Assembly (NCBI GenBank): GCA_965249925.1
Contig: OZ252260.1
Location: 4,836,001-4,900,000, forward strand
Direction of reading: 5' to 3'
Length of the DNA: 64,000 nucleotides
From: Hoeflea_A sp965249925
GTDB taxonomy: Bacteria > Pseudomonadota > Alphaproteobacteria > Rhizobiales > Rhizobiaceae
The position numbers and the translations under genes are program-made. Position 1 is the first letter of the stretch, and the number at the start of each line of letters is the position of its first letter. Shown here in pieces: positions 9,349 to 17,712 of this stretch. Under the pieces are notes generated by a model. The model did no database searches. It saw only the letters and a program-made list of their open reading frames with translations, and was not told the DNA's origin.

Positions 9349-10191
9349 TCAATATCGTGGCGGCGGAGTCCACGGGGCATAGGCGAGCGCCGCCAGTTCC
9401 GGGGGCAGGACCGGGTCATAGGGCGCATCGAAGGAGAACGGCGCTTCGCCTTCCGACCAGACATTGACGTGCCGGCCGCCGACGAAGCGGATCAGGGCAA
9501 CGCAGCCCCATCGGGTGCCGAAGGGCCCGTGCGCGATGCCGGGCGGGCGCCAGAAATAGGCGCCGGGTGCCATGGTTCCGTGCGGTCCGGTCAGTGAGCC
9601 GGAGATGACATAGGCTTCCTCGACCACCGGATGCGTTTCCTGCGGCCCGCGCTGACCCGGCGGCTCCGAGTGCGGCAGCACCATCGACAGGAAGGTGCGT
9701 TCGCCGGTCTTCGGATCGGTGCGCAGGTCCTTCCGCGAGATCCCGAGATGCGCCAGTTTCGCATCGTTCAGTTTCATGTCCCAAGGCATGTGCAGCGCGT
9801 CGCAATGCACATGGGACCGGGTGTCGTCACCGGGACCCGCCAGAAGCGTCGGCTGCCGATCGAAAAACGTCAGTACGATGGCGCCGGCGCGGGTCGACAT
9901 CGCGGTGCGCGTGGTACCGGCCGGAACGTAGCCATAGTTGTCGTAAGGATAGGCGTCGCCGTTCAGCTCGATCTCTCCGTCGAGCACATAGAACTCCTCG
10001 CTGGCGTCGAGGTGTTCGACCGCCTCGCGCCGCCAACCGGGCGGATAGCGGATGATCGTCGTGCAGCCGCCGGTCGTCTCGTCGCGGCTCAGAAACTTGA
10101 ACTCGACATCCGGCCGGGCGTTACCCGGTCCGATGCGCCGCCAGGGCAGCAGCTGTGCCTGGATGAATTCGATATGGGGTCGATCCAGCAT
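9349..10191 (-). CDS. Bicupin protein (DUF4437-like)
   Basis: A 280-residue protein with two cupin-like halves. The first half has HLDASEEFYVLDGEIEL (about 60-76) followed by DNYGYVPAGT, and the second has THPVVEEAYVISGSLTG (about 188-204) followed by GAYFWRPPGIAHGPFG. These are typical cupin motif 1 and motif 2 arrangements, though the metal-binding histidines are partly replaced in the first half. Such proteins can be dioxygenases, isomerases or non-catalytic binders. It is the first gene after palindrome B on the minus strand and is followed by the membrane protein. No substrate can be deduced. Confidence 0.8.
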   Translation of the reverse strand: MLDRPHIEFIQAQLLPWRRIGPGNARPDVEFKFLSRDETTGGCTTIIRYPPGWRREAVEHLDASEEFYVLDGEIELNGDAYPYDNYGYVPAGTTRTAMSTRAGAIVLTFFDRQPTLLAGPGDDTRSHVHCDALHMPWDMKLNDAKLAHLGISRKDLRTDPKTGERTFLSMVLPHSEPPGQRGPQETHPVVEEAYVISGSLTGPHGTMAPGAYFWRPPGIAHGPFGTRWGCVALIRFVGGRHVNVWSEGEAPFSFDAPYDPVLPPELAALAYAPWTPPPRY

Positions 10192-10257
10192 GGGTTCTAT
10201 GCGCTGTCTTCGCGGCGTATCGCGCCGGGATGCCTTTTCGGATGCGGGTTATTATAA

Positions 10258-10275
10258 TGCTATAATGTTATAGCA
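10258..10275. promoter_or_regulatory. Operator-like palindrome B, strongest copy
   Basis: TGCTATAATGTTATAGCA is an exact TGNTATA-N4-TATANCA match. The symmetry extends outward, so that positions 10252-10281 form a 30-bp near-perfect palindrome with one mismatched pair, the central one. A second, overlapping symmetry centre lies 4 bp to the right (ATAATG-T-TATA-G-CATTAT, 10262-10279). It stands in the gap between the nitrilase-like gene (10297-11340) and the bicupin gene, whose start is at 10191, so it most likely controls the bicupin-membrane protein unit. Confidence 0.75.
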
Positions 10276-10296
10276 TTATAATATTTTGCCGATCAA

Positions 10297-11340
10297 TCAA
10301 ATAATCCCGGCTTTCGACAGGCGATCGATGATTTTTTCCTGGTTGGTGCGGAAGTGCTCCTTCACAAGCGGCCGCACGGCTTTGCTGTCATCGAGCAGCG
10401 CATTGGCCGGCTGCGGCGAGGCCTGCGCATAGGTCTCCCGGAACAATTCTAGCCGCTGACGCGACAGGAAATTGCTCATGCCGGGACGCCGCCGCCAGCG
10501 ACGCAGCGCGCCCAGGTCGACTTCGGCAAACGCGGTCATGGTATCGCCGTCGCCGGATTCGGCGAGCACGGTGCCGCGGTAATCGACGATCTGCGAGTTG
10601 CCGTCGGCGCAGGCCTCGGGCAGGGCGGTCTGGCGGATGCCGCCGGTATTGGCCGACACCACATAGGCCATGTTTTCAATGGCCCGGGCGCGCTTGGCGA
10701 TCATTTTCGGCGTCAGCACCGGCCCGCCGATTTCCGAGGAGGAATGGACGAAGATCTCGGCACCCTTGAGCCCATGGGCGCGGGCGATCTCCGGGTAGAG
10801 GATCTCTTCCGACGCGATCGCCGCCAGGCGTCCGATGTCCGTTTGCGCCACCGGAAATACCGCTTCGAGCCCGTACAGGTCGAGGTATTTGTCCCAGACG
10901 TCATGCGGGGTGGGCGAGTAGAGCGAATTCAGCCGCCGGTAAGACAACACCTTGTCGCCGGTCGGCGAAAACACGTAGCTCGCCTGGAAGTAAAGGCCGG
11001 GAAACTGGTTGTCGGTTTCGTAGGAATTGCCGGCCAGGAAAACGCCGGCGCCCTGGGCGATGTCGGCGAGCGTGTCGAAAACCGGGTCTCCCGGTTCCAG
11101 ACAGGCCTTGTCGATCCACTCCTCCGGGGTCTCGCGCATCGGATAGCCGGTGAGGAAATACTCCGGCAGCACAACGAGTTTCAGGTCTGCGCCGATAAAC
11201 GCTTTCGAACCCAGGATCGCTTTTTTCAGGCGTGCGAGCGACGACTCCATCAAGGCCCGCGCCGCCTCGCGGTTGGCACAGCCATTGACACCATCGCATG
11301 CGAACTGCAGGGCGAGGGCATGGAAAGGGGTGTCAGTCAT
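10297..11340 (-). CDS. Nitrilase-superfamily protein lacking the catalytic Cys and Lys
   Basis: A 347-residue carbon-nitrogen hydrolase homologue. The first catalytic residue is present as the glutamate of VVLPEYFLTGYP near residue 60. The lysine usually found in YRK appears as arginine (SYRRLNS). The region that normally reads GRIGLAICYDLRFPELAR reads GRLAAIASEEILYPEIAR, placing Ser where the nucleophilic Cys belongs. The expected Glu-Lys-Cys triad is therefore Glu-Arg-Ser. The fold otherwise looks complete (GAEIFVHSSSE follows). It may be a non-hydrolytic binder or catalyse different chemistry. It is transcribed divergently from the oxidoreductase at 11475, with palindrome C between them. 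Confidence 0.82.
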   Translation of the reverse strand: MTDTPFHALALQFACDGVNGCANREAARALMESSLARLKKAILGSKAFIGADLKLVVLPEYFLTGYPMRETPEEWIDKACLEPGDPVFDTLADIAQGAGVFLAGNSYETDNQFPGLYFQASYVFSPTGDKVLSYRRLNSLYSPTPHDVWDKYLDLYGLEAVFPVAQTDIGRLAAIASEEILYPEIARAHGLKGAEIFVHSSSEIGGPVLTPKMIAKRARAIENMAYVVSANTGGIRQTALPEACADGNSQIVDYRGTVLAESGDGDTMTAFAEVDLGALRRWRRRPGMSNFLSRQRLELFRETYAQASPQPANALLDDSKAVRPLVKEHFRTNQEKIIDRLSKAGII

Positions 11341-11421
11341 GGATCATCGTCACACGCTTGCGCGTGCGTCCTTTGCGTGTGTAACCGGGCGCCCGTTGGC
11401 GAAGTCGGTTTACTGTGGAAT

Positions 11422-11439
11422 TGATATAATGTTATGTCA
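11422..11439. promoter_or_regulatory. Operator-like palindrome C between divergent genes
   Basis: TGATATAATGTTATGTCA matches TGNTATA-N4-TATANCA with one changed base in the right arm (TATG). Flanking bases extend the symmetry to TTGA...TCAA. It lies between the nitrilase-like gene (minus, start 11340) and the oxidoreductase gene (plus, start 11475). A perfect -35-like TTGACA for the minus strand overlaps its right edge (11435-11440), and a TATAAT for the plus strand lies within it (11425-11430), so it could control both directions. Confidence 0.68.
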
Positions 11440-11474
11440 ATAAGCAGTTTCCGCCGTACGTAGAATCGGAGTCG

Positions 11475-12485
11475 ATGACCATGGGTGAGCGCATGAACCG
11501 CCATATCGTTTTGGCACGCAAGCCGGAGGGCAAGGCCGCCGCATCCGACTTCGAAATGCGATCCGCGCCGTTAGCCGACCCGGCGCCGGGCGAAGTCCAA
11601 CTCGCCAACCGGGTCGTGTCGCTCGATCCCTATATCGGCCTGAAGATCGGCGGCCGGCACATGTCGGGCGCGATCAATGCCGGCGACACGGTGACCGGCG
11701 AGGCGATCTGCGAGGTGATCGCCTCGACCGTTCCGCAGTTCCAATCGGGACAGACCGTAAGGGCCGATATCGGCTGGCAGGAATACGCCAATGTCGACGC
11801 CGCACGCGTTCATGCCGTCAATCCCGCCATCGACCCACCCTCGCTGGCACTGGGCGCGCTCGGCATGCCGGGACTGACCGGCTATGCCGGGCTGATGCGT
11901 ATCGGCCGGCCGGTGGCGGGCGAAACGGTTCTGGTGTCAGCCGCGACGGGCGGGGTCGGCTCGATGGTCGGGCAGTTGGCCCGGGTCCATGGCTGCCGCA
12001 CCATCGGTTTGGTCGGGTCTGATGAAAAGGTTCGCTGGGCGGTGGAGGAGGGCGGTTACGATGTCTGCCTGAATTATCGGCACGACGATTGTGAGGCGCG
12101 TTTAAAAGAGGCGGCTCCGGACGGTGTGCACATCTACTACGACAATGTCGGCGGTGCGCTGCTGCAGATGGCCATGAACAATCTCGGTCGCGGCGGTCGT
12201 GTCGTCCTGTGCGGCCTGATGGGCAGCTATGACGGCAAGCCGGTCGCTCACACCGTCAACGTCGCCCAATTGTTTCTGCCGCGGGCGCGCATCGAGCCGG
12301 TTATCGTCTATGACCACGAGGACCTGCGCGGCGAGATGGAAGAAAAATGCATGGCGTGGATCGGCTCGGGCGACATGCGGTTCAAGGAGGACCGCACGGC
12401 CGGTTTGGAGAATGCGCCGGCGGCGTTCGAACGGCTGATGCGCGGTGAAAACTTCGGCAAGGTCGTCGTCGACATCGCTTCCTGA
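11475..12485 (+). CDS. NADP-dependent medium-chain oxidoreductase (CurA/prostaglandin-reductase-like)
   Basis: A 336-residue zinc-independent medium-chain reductase. It resembles the leukotriene B4/prostaglandin reductase and CurA group, which reduce the double bond of enones with NADPH. Evidence is the N-terminal NRHIVLARKPEG, VVSLDPYIG near residue 50, the cofactor-binding SAATGGVGSMVGQLAR near 150, and YYDNVGG near 220. Start choices are 11475 (GGAG 3 bases upstream), 11481 (better GGAG spacing) and 11493; residues before MNRHIV are not conserved. It is divergent from the nitrilase-like gene and shares palindrome C. It could reduce an unsaturated ketone or acyl intermediate. Confidence 0.85.
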   Translation: MTMGERMNRHIVLARKPEGKAAASDFEMRSAPLADPAPGEVQLANRVVSLDPYIGLKIGGRHMSGAINAGDTVTGEAICEVIASTVPQFQSGQTVRADIGWQEYANVDAARVHAVNPAIDPPSLALGALGMPGLTGYAGLMRIGRPVAGETVLVSAATGGVGSMVGQLARVHGCRTIGLVGSDEKVRWAVEEGGYDVCLNYRHDDCEARLKEAAPDGVHIYYDNVGGALLQMAMNNLGRGGRVVLCGLMGSYDGKPVAHTVNVAQLFLPRARIEPVIVYDHEDLRGEMEEKCMAWIGSGDMRFKEDRTAGLENAPAAFERLMRGENFGKVVVDIAS

Positions 12486-12496
12486 TCCGGCAAACG

Positions 12497-12529
12497 AAAA
12501 CGCCCGCCACCGCAAAGCGATGACGGGCG
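12497..12529 (-). terminator. Rho-independent terminator between convergent genes
   Basis: The arms CGCCCG (12501-12506) and CGGGCG (12524-12529) form a stem with a 17-base loop. On the minus strand it is followed directly by TTTT (12500-12497), which fits termination of the dctP transcript arriving from 12552. For the plus-strand oxidoreductase transcript a run of six T lies further on, at 12544-12549, so the element may act in both directions. Confidence 0.6.
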
Positions 12530-12551
12530 CGCCGAGGGCAACATTTTTTGG

Positions 12552-13577
12552 CTATTGATTTCGGTAGGCTTCGATGCCGGCGACCATCGCATCGTAGAAT
12601 TCTTGCGACCGGCCACCGATATCGGCAATCATGGCCGGCGCGACGTCCTTGGTCGCTTCGCGCCACGCAGCAAGCTGTTCGTCGGTCACTTCGTGGTATT
12701 CGACGCCTTCAGTCTTGGCCTGCGCCACCATGCCTGCCGCCATGTTGCGCACGTCGGAACGCAGGACCGCCTGTTCCGGCAGTCCGTCGATGATGACCGC
12801 CCGCTGCGCGTCACTCAGGCCTTCCCACCACGCCTTGTTGGCGATGTAGAAGCCGGACACGTAGGAGTGCTTGATCTGCGAGACATGCGGTGCCGTTTTT
12901 TTCAGCCCGAGGATAGCGTGCAGGATATTGCCGTAGAGGCCGCCATCGACCAGACCCGTCTGAAACGCGGCGTTCAATTCGGCCGGCGGAATGTTGACCG
13001 GATTGGCGCCGACGGAGGTGAGAAATTCCTGTTGAACCTTGTTGGCCGGGATGCGGATCTTCAGGCCCTTGATGTCATCCGGCGTCATGATCGGTTCCTT
13101 GCCGACCACGTGATACCAACCGACTTCGGCGAAGGCGATGACCACCATGTTCTTGTCGGCGAAGATGTCGTTCAACACCGGTTTCAGGTAGTTGTCGTAG
13201 ACGAAGTCGACTTCCTCGACCGACTCGAACATGAACGGCAGCGACAGCAGCGACAGTTCCGGGACGATCGGGCCGAGGCCGACGGAACTCAGGCCGGCGA
13301 TATTGGCACGGCCCTTGCGCACCGCCGCCACCATGTCCGGCTCCTGCCCGAGTTCTCCGCGGATCAGCATCTTGGCCGACATGTCGCCGCTGGCGTCAAT
13401 CGCCTTGCCGAGTGCTTGCCAGTGATTGTCCCAGGGCGTCTTCGGCGGCGCGAATGCGGCGATAACGACCTCATCGGCCGCCGCGGCGGGCTGGATCGCA
13501 ACGGCAAGCGACGTCGTCGCGACGAGGCCCAGCGCCATGGCCCCCAGCATGAATTTTCTGCGCAATGTATCGGTCAT
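12552..13577 (-). CDS. dctP: TRAP transporter periplasmic solute-binding protein DctP
   Basis: A 341-residue TRAP substrate-binding protein that delivers a carboxylate to the DctQ/DctM membrane complex. The N-terminus MTDTLRRKFMLGAMALGL carries a twin-arginine-like RRKFM and a hydrophobic stretch ending at AAAA, consistent with export. DctP features include LSLPFMF, the segment EVGWYHVVGKEPIMTPDDIKGLKIRI, and GLVDGGLYGN in the ligand-binding cleft. The start is taken at 13577 because GGAGG lies just upstream; the frame remains open to 13643. It has its own promoter region with palindrome D, while dctQ and dctM are encoded upstream with the flavoprotein gene in between. Confidence 0.92.
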   Translation of the reverse strand: MTDTLRRKFMLGAMALGLVATTSLAVAIQPAAAADEVVIAAFAPPKTPWDNHWQALGKAIDASGDMSAKMLIRGELGQEPDMVAAVRKGRANIAGLSSVGLGPIVPELSLLSLPFMFESVEEVDFVYDNYLKPVLNDIFADKNMVVIAFAEVGWYHVVGKEPIMTPDDIKGLKIRIPANKVQQEFLTSVGANPVNIPPAELNAAFQTGLVDGGLYGNILHAILGLKKTAPHVSQIKHSYVSGFYIANKAWWEGLSDAQRAVIIDGLPEQAVLRSDVRNMAAGMVAQAKTEGVEYHEVTDEQLAAWREATKDVAPAMIADIGGRSQEFYDAMVAGIEAYRNQ

Positions 13578-13616
13578 GTTTCCCTCCGAGGGTTGGTGTC
13601 TTTGTTTTAGCTCTAT

Positions 13617-13634
13617 TGTTATATCTTTATGACA
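13617..13634. promoter_or_regulatory. Operator-like palindrome D upstream of dctP
   Basis: TGTTATATCTTTATGACA fits TGNTATA-N4-TATANCA with changes only in the right arm (TATGACA). It stands 40 bp before the dctP start. A TTGACA -35-like hexamer for the minus strand lies at 13638-13643. Having a site of its own suggests that dctP is induced independently of the long upstream operon, as is common for abundant binding proteins. Confidence 0.6.
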
Positions 13635-13677
13635 TTCTGTCAATTCACAACTGCGGTTGACCTGGCGCTCGATGGGG

Positions 13678-15255
13678 TCACAGACCGAGGCTGCCGGGGT
13701 TCATCCGGCCCCTCGGATCGAGATGCTTCTTGATGGCCGTCAGCAGCTCGCGGCTTTCCTTTTGCATCGAGCCGGCTGGATCGTAGAAGCGGCCGGCCTG
13801 CAGGTGCACCGCGCCGTGTCGACGCAACGCCTCGAGGCAGACGGTGCGCAGCTCCGCAACGAGATCGTGGGTGGTTTCCGGCGCTGCATTGTCCGAGGCG
13901 GCCTTCAGATTGTCGGACGTCTCCAGTATCCGCCGCAGCGGCGGCGGCGTCCGGTCGTGCCAGTAGAAAACCGGCTCCAGCACCAGACCGTTGGTCGAGA
14001 TCGATGCGAGAAGCGTGCCGTGTTCGACACCGGCAGCGTCCATCCGCTCGCGGTAGGTCTCAAGCAGCGAGTCAAGATCGGCCAGCGCCGCCGGTCCCGC
14101 CGAGTGCGGAAGAATGGCATGCACCGGAACCCAGCACTGACCTTCCGGGCCGAGCGTGTCGCCGCTCTGCAGGAAGGGATTGGCACGCACCACTACCGGA
14201 ACAGCCGCATCGACGGCCGTGCCGCCGATCGAGATGACGATGTCGGTGCAGCGTGCCATCACATCCTTCAGCCCGGCGGCGGTGTTTTCCTCGCAATTGA
14301 CGTAGAGCGTGTATTTGTCGGTCTCTGACGACGGTCGTCCGGACAGGGCGAGTTTGGCGCCCTTCTTCAAGCCGTCGACAAGGCTGCCGGATTTCTTGAC
14401 GACGCCCATCAGTTTGGCCGCATCCTCGGTGATGTTGCGCCGGCGCATGCGGATCGATGTCATCGCCGGGTCGAAGCCGTAGATCTCCGCTGCGAGACCG
14501 GAACGGGCCAGCGCGCTCACCGCCGCGACCGCTTTGTCCGGCTCGGCCAGTTCGAAGGCGAGTTGCCCCATCTCGGTCGGTCGCTCGATCAGCCGCAGGG
14601 TGACGCGCGCCTTGATACCGAGGGCGCCCGTGTCGGCGGTGAACAGGCCGGTCAGGTCCGGACCGTAATGACGGAAGAACGGCGTGCGGTCCGTATGGCC
14701 GCCGCTGCCGGTGCGCAGCAGGCTTCCGTCGGCCGTGACGACGTCGAGCCCGAGCACCGAATCGGCCGCCGATCCGTAGCGGCCGGCGCCCCAGAAGATG
14801 GAGTTTTGCGAGATGCCGCCGCCGACGGTCGCGAAACGGCCGGAGAACGGTCCCCAGAACGGCGTCCGCAGGCCGTGCCGTTCCAGCGCCTCATCGAGGC
14901 TCGCCCAGGTGCAGCCCGCCTCGACGGTCGCATACATGTCGTCGGCATTGATCTCGACGATGGCATCCAGCTTCGCCGTGTCGACGATCACCGCCGCGGT
15001 GTCATGTGGCGTGTAGCCGCCGGTATAGGACATACCGCCGCCCCGCGGCACGACGGCGAAACCGGCGTCGGTAACCGCCGCGACCCCGACACACAGAGCA
15101 TCGACTGTTTGTGGCGCGATCACCGCAACCGCCTTGTCGGTGGCATAGAACACGTCGCTGGCCATGGCCCGGCAGTCGGCTTCCGAATCGGAAAATCCGT
15201 CGTCGCCCAGAAGGTTGTGCAGTCGTTTGGAGATATCCGGCGCCAGCAGGGTCAT
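13678..15255 (-). CDS. FAD-linked oxidoreductase (VAO/GlcD type)
   Basis: A 525-residue flavoprotein of the vanillyl-alcohol oxidase/glycolate oxidase group. The FAD-binding half has VAVIAPQTVDAL, VVPRGGGMSYTGGYTP and TVGGGISQNSIFWGAGRYG, and the C-terminus ends in DPRGRMNPGSLGL, the family's usual flavin-proximal NPG motif. Relatives oxidise alcohols, 2-hydroxy acids or 4-alkylphenols. The start at 15255 (MTLLAPDISKRLHNLLGDDG) is preferred over the longer frame, whose extra residues overlap dctM. It sits between dctM and dctP, so the transported compound or an early product may be its substrate. Confidence 0.85.
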   Translation of the reverse strand: MTLLAPDISKRLHNLLGDDGFSDSEADCRAMASDVFYATDKAVAVIAPQTVDALCVGVAAVTDAGFAVVPRGGGMSYTGGYTPHDTAAVIVDTAKLDAIVEINADDMYATVEAGCTWASLDEALERHGLRTPFWGPFSGRFATVGGGISQNSIFWGAGRYGSAADSVLGLDVVTADGSLLRTGSGGHTDRTPFFRHYGPDLTGLFTADTGALGIKARVTLRLIERPTEMGQLAFELAEPDKAVAAVSALARSGLAAEIYGFDPAMTSIRMRRRNITEDAAKLMGVVKKSGSLVDGLKKGAKLALSGRPSSETDKYTLYVNCEENTAAGLKDVMARCTDIVISIGGTAVDAAVPVVVRANPFLQSGDTLGPEGQCWVPVHAILPHSAGPAALADLDSLLETYRERMDAAGVEHGTLLASISTNGLVLEPVFYWHDRTPPPLRRILETSDNLKAASDNAAPETTHDLVAELRTVCLEALRRHGAVHLQAGRFYDPAGSMQKESRELLTAIKKHLDPRGRMNPGSLGL

Positions 15256-15268
15256 GGTATCCGTCCGA

Positions 15269-16528
15269 TCAGTTAAGCAGGAAAAGCGAGAGTATGGGGA
15301 AGAAGGCAACGATCAGGTAGACAACCAACAGGATCGCGATGAAGGGCAGGGCGGCCCGCACGATCTCGCCGAATCCCTCCTTGAACGCCGCCATTGCAAC
15401 AATCAGGTTGAGGCCAAGCGGCGGCGTCAGGTAGCCGATCTCCAGATTGACGGTCATCATGATGCCGACATGGATCGGATCGAGGCCGTAGCTGTCGGCG
15501 ATCGGTTGCAGGATCGGCGCGAAGACGATGATCGCGGAAGCCACGTCCATGAAGCAGCCGGCGATCAGCAGCAGCACCGTGAACAGCATGATGAACATCG
15601 CCTTGGAATCGATCAGCGCGGACAGCCAGGCGACCAGTTGCTGCGGCACCTGCTCCTGGTTGGCGTAAATATTGATAGCGAGTGCAAAGGCCAGCACCGG
15701 AAACAGCACGCCCATCATCCGGCCTGTTTCGATGATCGTATCGCCAAGCTGCCGGAACGACAGGCTGCGGTAGACCAGGCACTCGATGACGATGCCGTAG
15801 AGCAACGCCACCACGGCCGATTCGGTCGTCGTGAAGTAGCCGGAATAGATCCCGCCGAGGATGATCATCGGCGCGAAGATCGCCAGAATGCCCTCGCGCA
15901 CCGCCTTGAACAGCGCCGCGTAGTCGAGCCGTTTGGGCTTGAACTCGCGATTGACCCAAAGGGAATAGAGAACCAGGAACGAGGTGAGCAGGATCGCCGG
16001 CCCGACGCCGGCCAGGAAAAGGTCGGGGATCGACGTCTGGGTCATGAAGCCATAGAGGATCATCGGGATCGACGGCGGTACGATGATGCCGAGCGTGCCG
16101 GCGGCACACAGCGCGCCGAGCGCGAAACGCTTGGAATAGCCTTCCTGCAGCAGCACCGGATACATGATCGAACCGACCGCCAGCAGCGTAACCGTCGAGG
16201 AGCCGGAGATGGCCGAAAAGACGGCGCAGGCAATCACCGTGGCGACGGCGAGCCCGCCCGGGATCGGCGCCATCAGTTCCCGTATGACATTGACCAGCCG
16301 CTTGGTGATCGAGCCGGCCGACATGACGTTTCCGGCGGCGATGAACAGCGGGATGGAAACCAGCACCTCCTGGTTGATCGCCGACCAGATGTCGGCGGTC
16401 AGATAGGTGACCGGGTTGTCCGCCAGGACGACGTAGCAATAGAAGGCAATGGCGCCGACGACGACATAGATCGGTTGGCGCAGGACCAGCAGCGTCAACG
16501 CGCCGCCAATCATGATGGCGGCGTTCAT
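15269..16528 (-). CDS. dctM: TRAP transporter large membrane subunit DctM
   Basis: A 419-residue, 12- or 13-helix membrane protein that forms the sodium-driven transport subunit of a TRAP importer. Hallmarks are the SAISGSSTVTLLAVGSIMYP segment near residue 95-115, GTLGIIVPPSIPMILYG near 145, and LTPPLGLNLIVA near the C-terminus. Its ATG region overlaps the dctQ stop by four bases. Length fits the family (about 425). It works with DctQ (16525-17079) and DctP (12552-13577). A second, frameshifted DctM is at 56186-57473. Confidence 0.94.
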   Translation of the reverse strand: MNAAIMIGGALTLLVLRQPIYVVVGAIAFYCYVVLADNPVTYLTADIWSAINQEVLVSIPLFIAAGNVMSAGSITKRLVNVIRELMAPIPGGLAVATVIACAVFSAISGSSTVTLLAVGSIMYPVLLQEGYSKRFALGALCAAGTLGIIVPPSIPMILYGFMTQTSIPDLFLAGVGPAILLTSFLVLYSLWVNREFKPKRLDYAALFKAVREGILAIFAPMIILGGIYSGYFTTTESAVVALLYGIVIECLVYRSLSFRQLGDTIIETGRMMGVLFPVLAFALAINIYANQEQVPQQLVAWLSALIDSKAMFIMLFTVLLLIAGCFMDVASAIIVFAPILQPIADSYGLDPIHVGIMMTVNLEIGYLTPPLGLNLIVAMAAFKEGFGEIVRAALPFIAILLVVYLIVAFFPILSLFLLN

Positions 16529-17079
16529 GACCGCACCTCCCCGCTGCTGGTCGCCGTCGTGGCTTCCTCACGGTTTTCCACCATCCCGGATTCGACGTCG
16601 ATGACGACCGTCGGCCGGGCGAACGGCACCAGCGCGAAAATCAGGTGGCGCATGGCGGCGATGGCGAAGGCCAGCACGAAACTCAGCTGGAACGGCCAGA
16701 GGTCCCATCCCAGAAGCCGGGTCTTTTCCTCATATTCGATGGATTCGAGCACCAGCAGAAACGCCGAATAGGCGACGAGCGCGCAAAAGGCCGCCGTGAT
16801 CAGATCCTGGACCACGTTCATCACCGGATCGAAGCGCGATGGGATGATCTTGTCGAACACCCGCGCCCGCAAGTGGGAATCGTTCTGCGAGGACAGGCCG
16901 ATGGCGAAGAACGCCATGATGGCAAGTGGCAGCACCGACATGCGTCCGGCGCCGACAATACCGGTGGAGATGATCTCGCGGCCGATGACGTCGATCACCA
17001 GGATCAGGGCCATGATGGTGAAGGCGACGAGGATGACCAGCTTTTCCAGCATTGCGACGTATTCCAGAAACCGCCTCAT
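16525..17079 (-). CDS. dctQ: TRAP transporter small membrane subunit DctQ
   Basis: A 184-residue protein with four predicted transmembrane segments (about residues 10-30, 45-63, 85-107 and 125-150) and the N-terminal arrangement of DctQ proteins (LILVIDVIGREI followed by the conserved ASTGIVGAGRM-like loop). The C-terminal 30 residues are polar and variable. It overlaps dctM by four bases, which supports one transporter unit. The gene follows the isochorismatase-like gene with a 15-bp gap. Confidence 0.88.
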   Translation of the reverse strand: MRRFLEYVAMLEKLVILVAFTIMALILVIDVIGREIISTGIVGAGRMSVLPLAIMAFFAIGLSSQNDSHLRARVFDKIIPSRFDPVMNVVQDLITAAFCALVAYSAFLLVLESIEYEEKTRLLGWDLWPFQLSFVLAFAIAAMRHLIFALVPFARPTVVIDVESGMVENREEATTATSSGEVRS

Positions 17080-17094
17080 CGTCTTCCCCTGTTT

Positions 17095-17712
17095 TTACGC
17101 GTCCCGAAGGGCGTCCGTTATCTGCCCGCATGTTGCCACTTGCGACAGCGTGCCCAGCACCTTGAGGGTGTTGTCATGGGTCTCGCGGTCGAAGGCACCG
17201 GTGCCGTCTGACAAAAGCACCGTGTTGAAATCCCGGACATGGGCGTCGCGCAGTGTCGAGGCGACGCCGCCATTGGTGACGATGCCGCAGACGATCAGCT
17301 GCTCGATGCCGCATTTGCGCAGCAGCCACTCGAGCCGGGTCATGTAAAACGCTGAATAGGCGACCTTTTCGACCGTCAAGTCCGCCGGTGCCAGCGCATC
17401 GACCAGCTGGTGGCCGAAGGCGCCGGGACAAAAGTCGCCGCGCGTCAGAAACGGCCGTAGCGCCTTCAGATGCGGCGAGATCAGCGGCTCGCCGCCCTTC
17501 GCCGGAACGAGTGTGAACTGGGTCGATACGATCCACCCGCCGACGGCGCGCACAGCGTCGGCGACAGGCACCAGCCGGTCGGTGAGCGCGGCGATCTCCG
17601 GGCTGGTCTGTCCGGCCCGGCCGTAAGCGCCCTCGGGATGCAGGAAGTCGTTCTGCATGTCGACGATCAGCAATGCGACCCGGCCGCGATCCGGCAGGAG
17701 GGAAACGGTCAT
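17095..17712 (-). CDS. Isochorismatase-fold protein with Gly in the catalytic Cys position
   Basis: A 205-residue member of the isochorismatase-like hydrolase fold. The first catalytic residue is the Asp of LLIVDMQNDF (about 18) and the second is the Lys of VEKVAYSAFY (about 115). The third position, normally the Cys of a TNVCVESTARDA-type motif, reads TNGGVASTLRDA, so Gly replaces Cys. This Asp-Lys-Gly pattern resembles the vinyl-ether hydrolases EntB and PhzD rather than the cysteine amidases such as biuret or N-carbamoylsarcosine hydrolase. It overlaps hyuA by four bases. A hydrolase acting on an enol ether or a related bond is possible. Confidence 0.85.
   Translation of the reverse strand: MTVSLLPDRGRVALLIVDMQNDFLHPEGAYGRAGQTSPEIAALTDRLVPVADAVRAVGGWIVSTQFTLVPAKGGEPLISPHLKALRPFLTRGDFCPGAFGHQLVDALAPADLTVEKVAYSAFYMTRLEWLLRKCGIEQLIVCGIVTNGGVASTLRDAHVRDFNTVLLSDGTGAFDRETHDNTLKVLGTLSQVATCGQITDALRDA

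Noticed and set aside
15164..16771. Plus-strand open frame of 535 residues
   Set aside because: Antisense to dctM, dctQ and the flavoprotein. Its repetitive charged sequence (runs of His, Asp, Arg and Gln) is typical of an antisense reading of a membrane protein.
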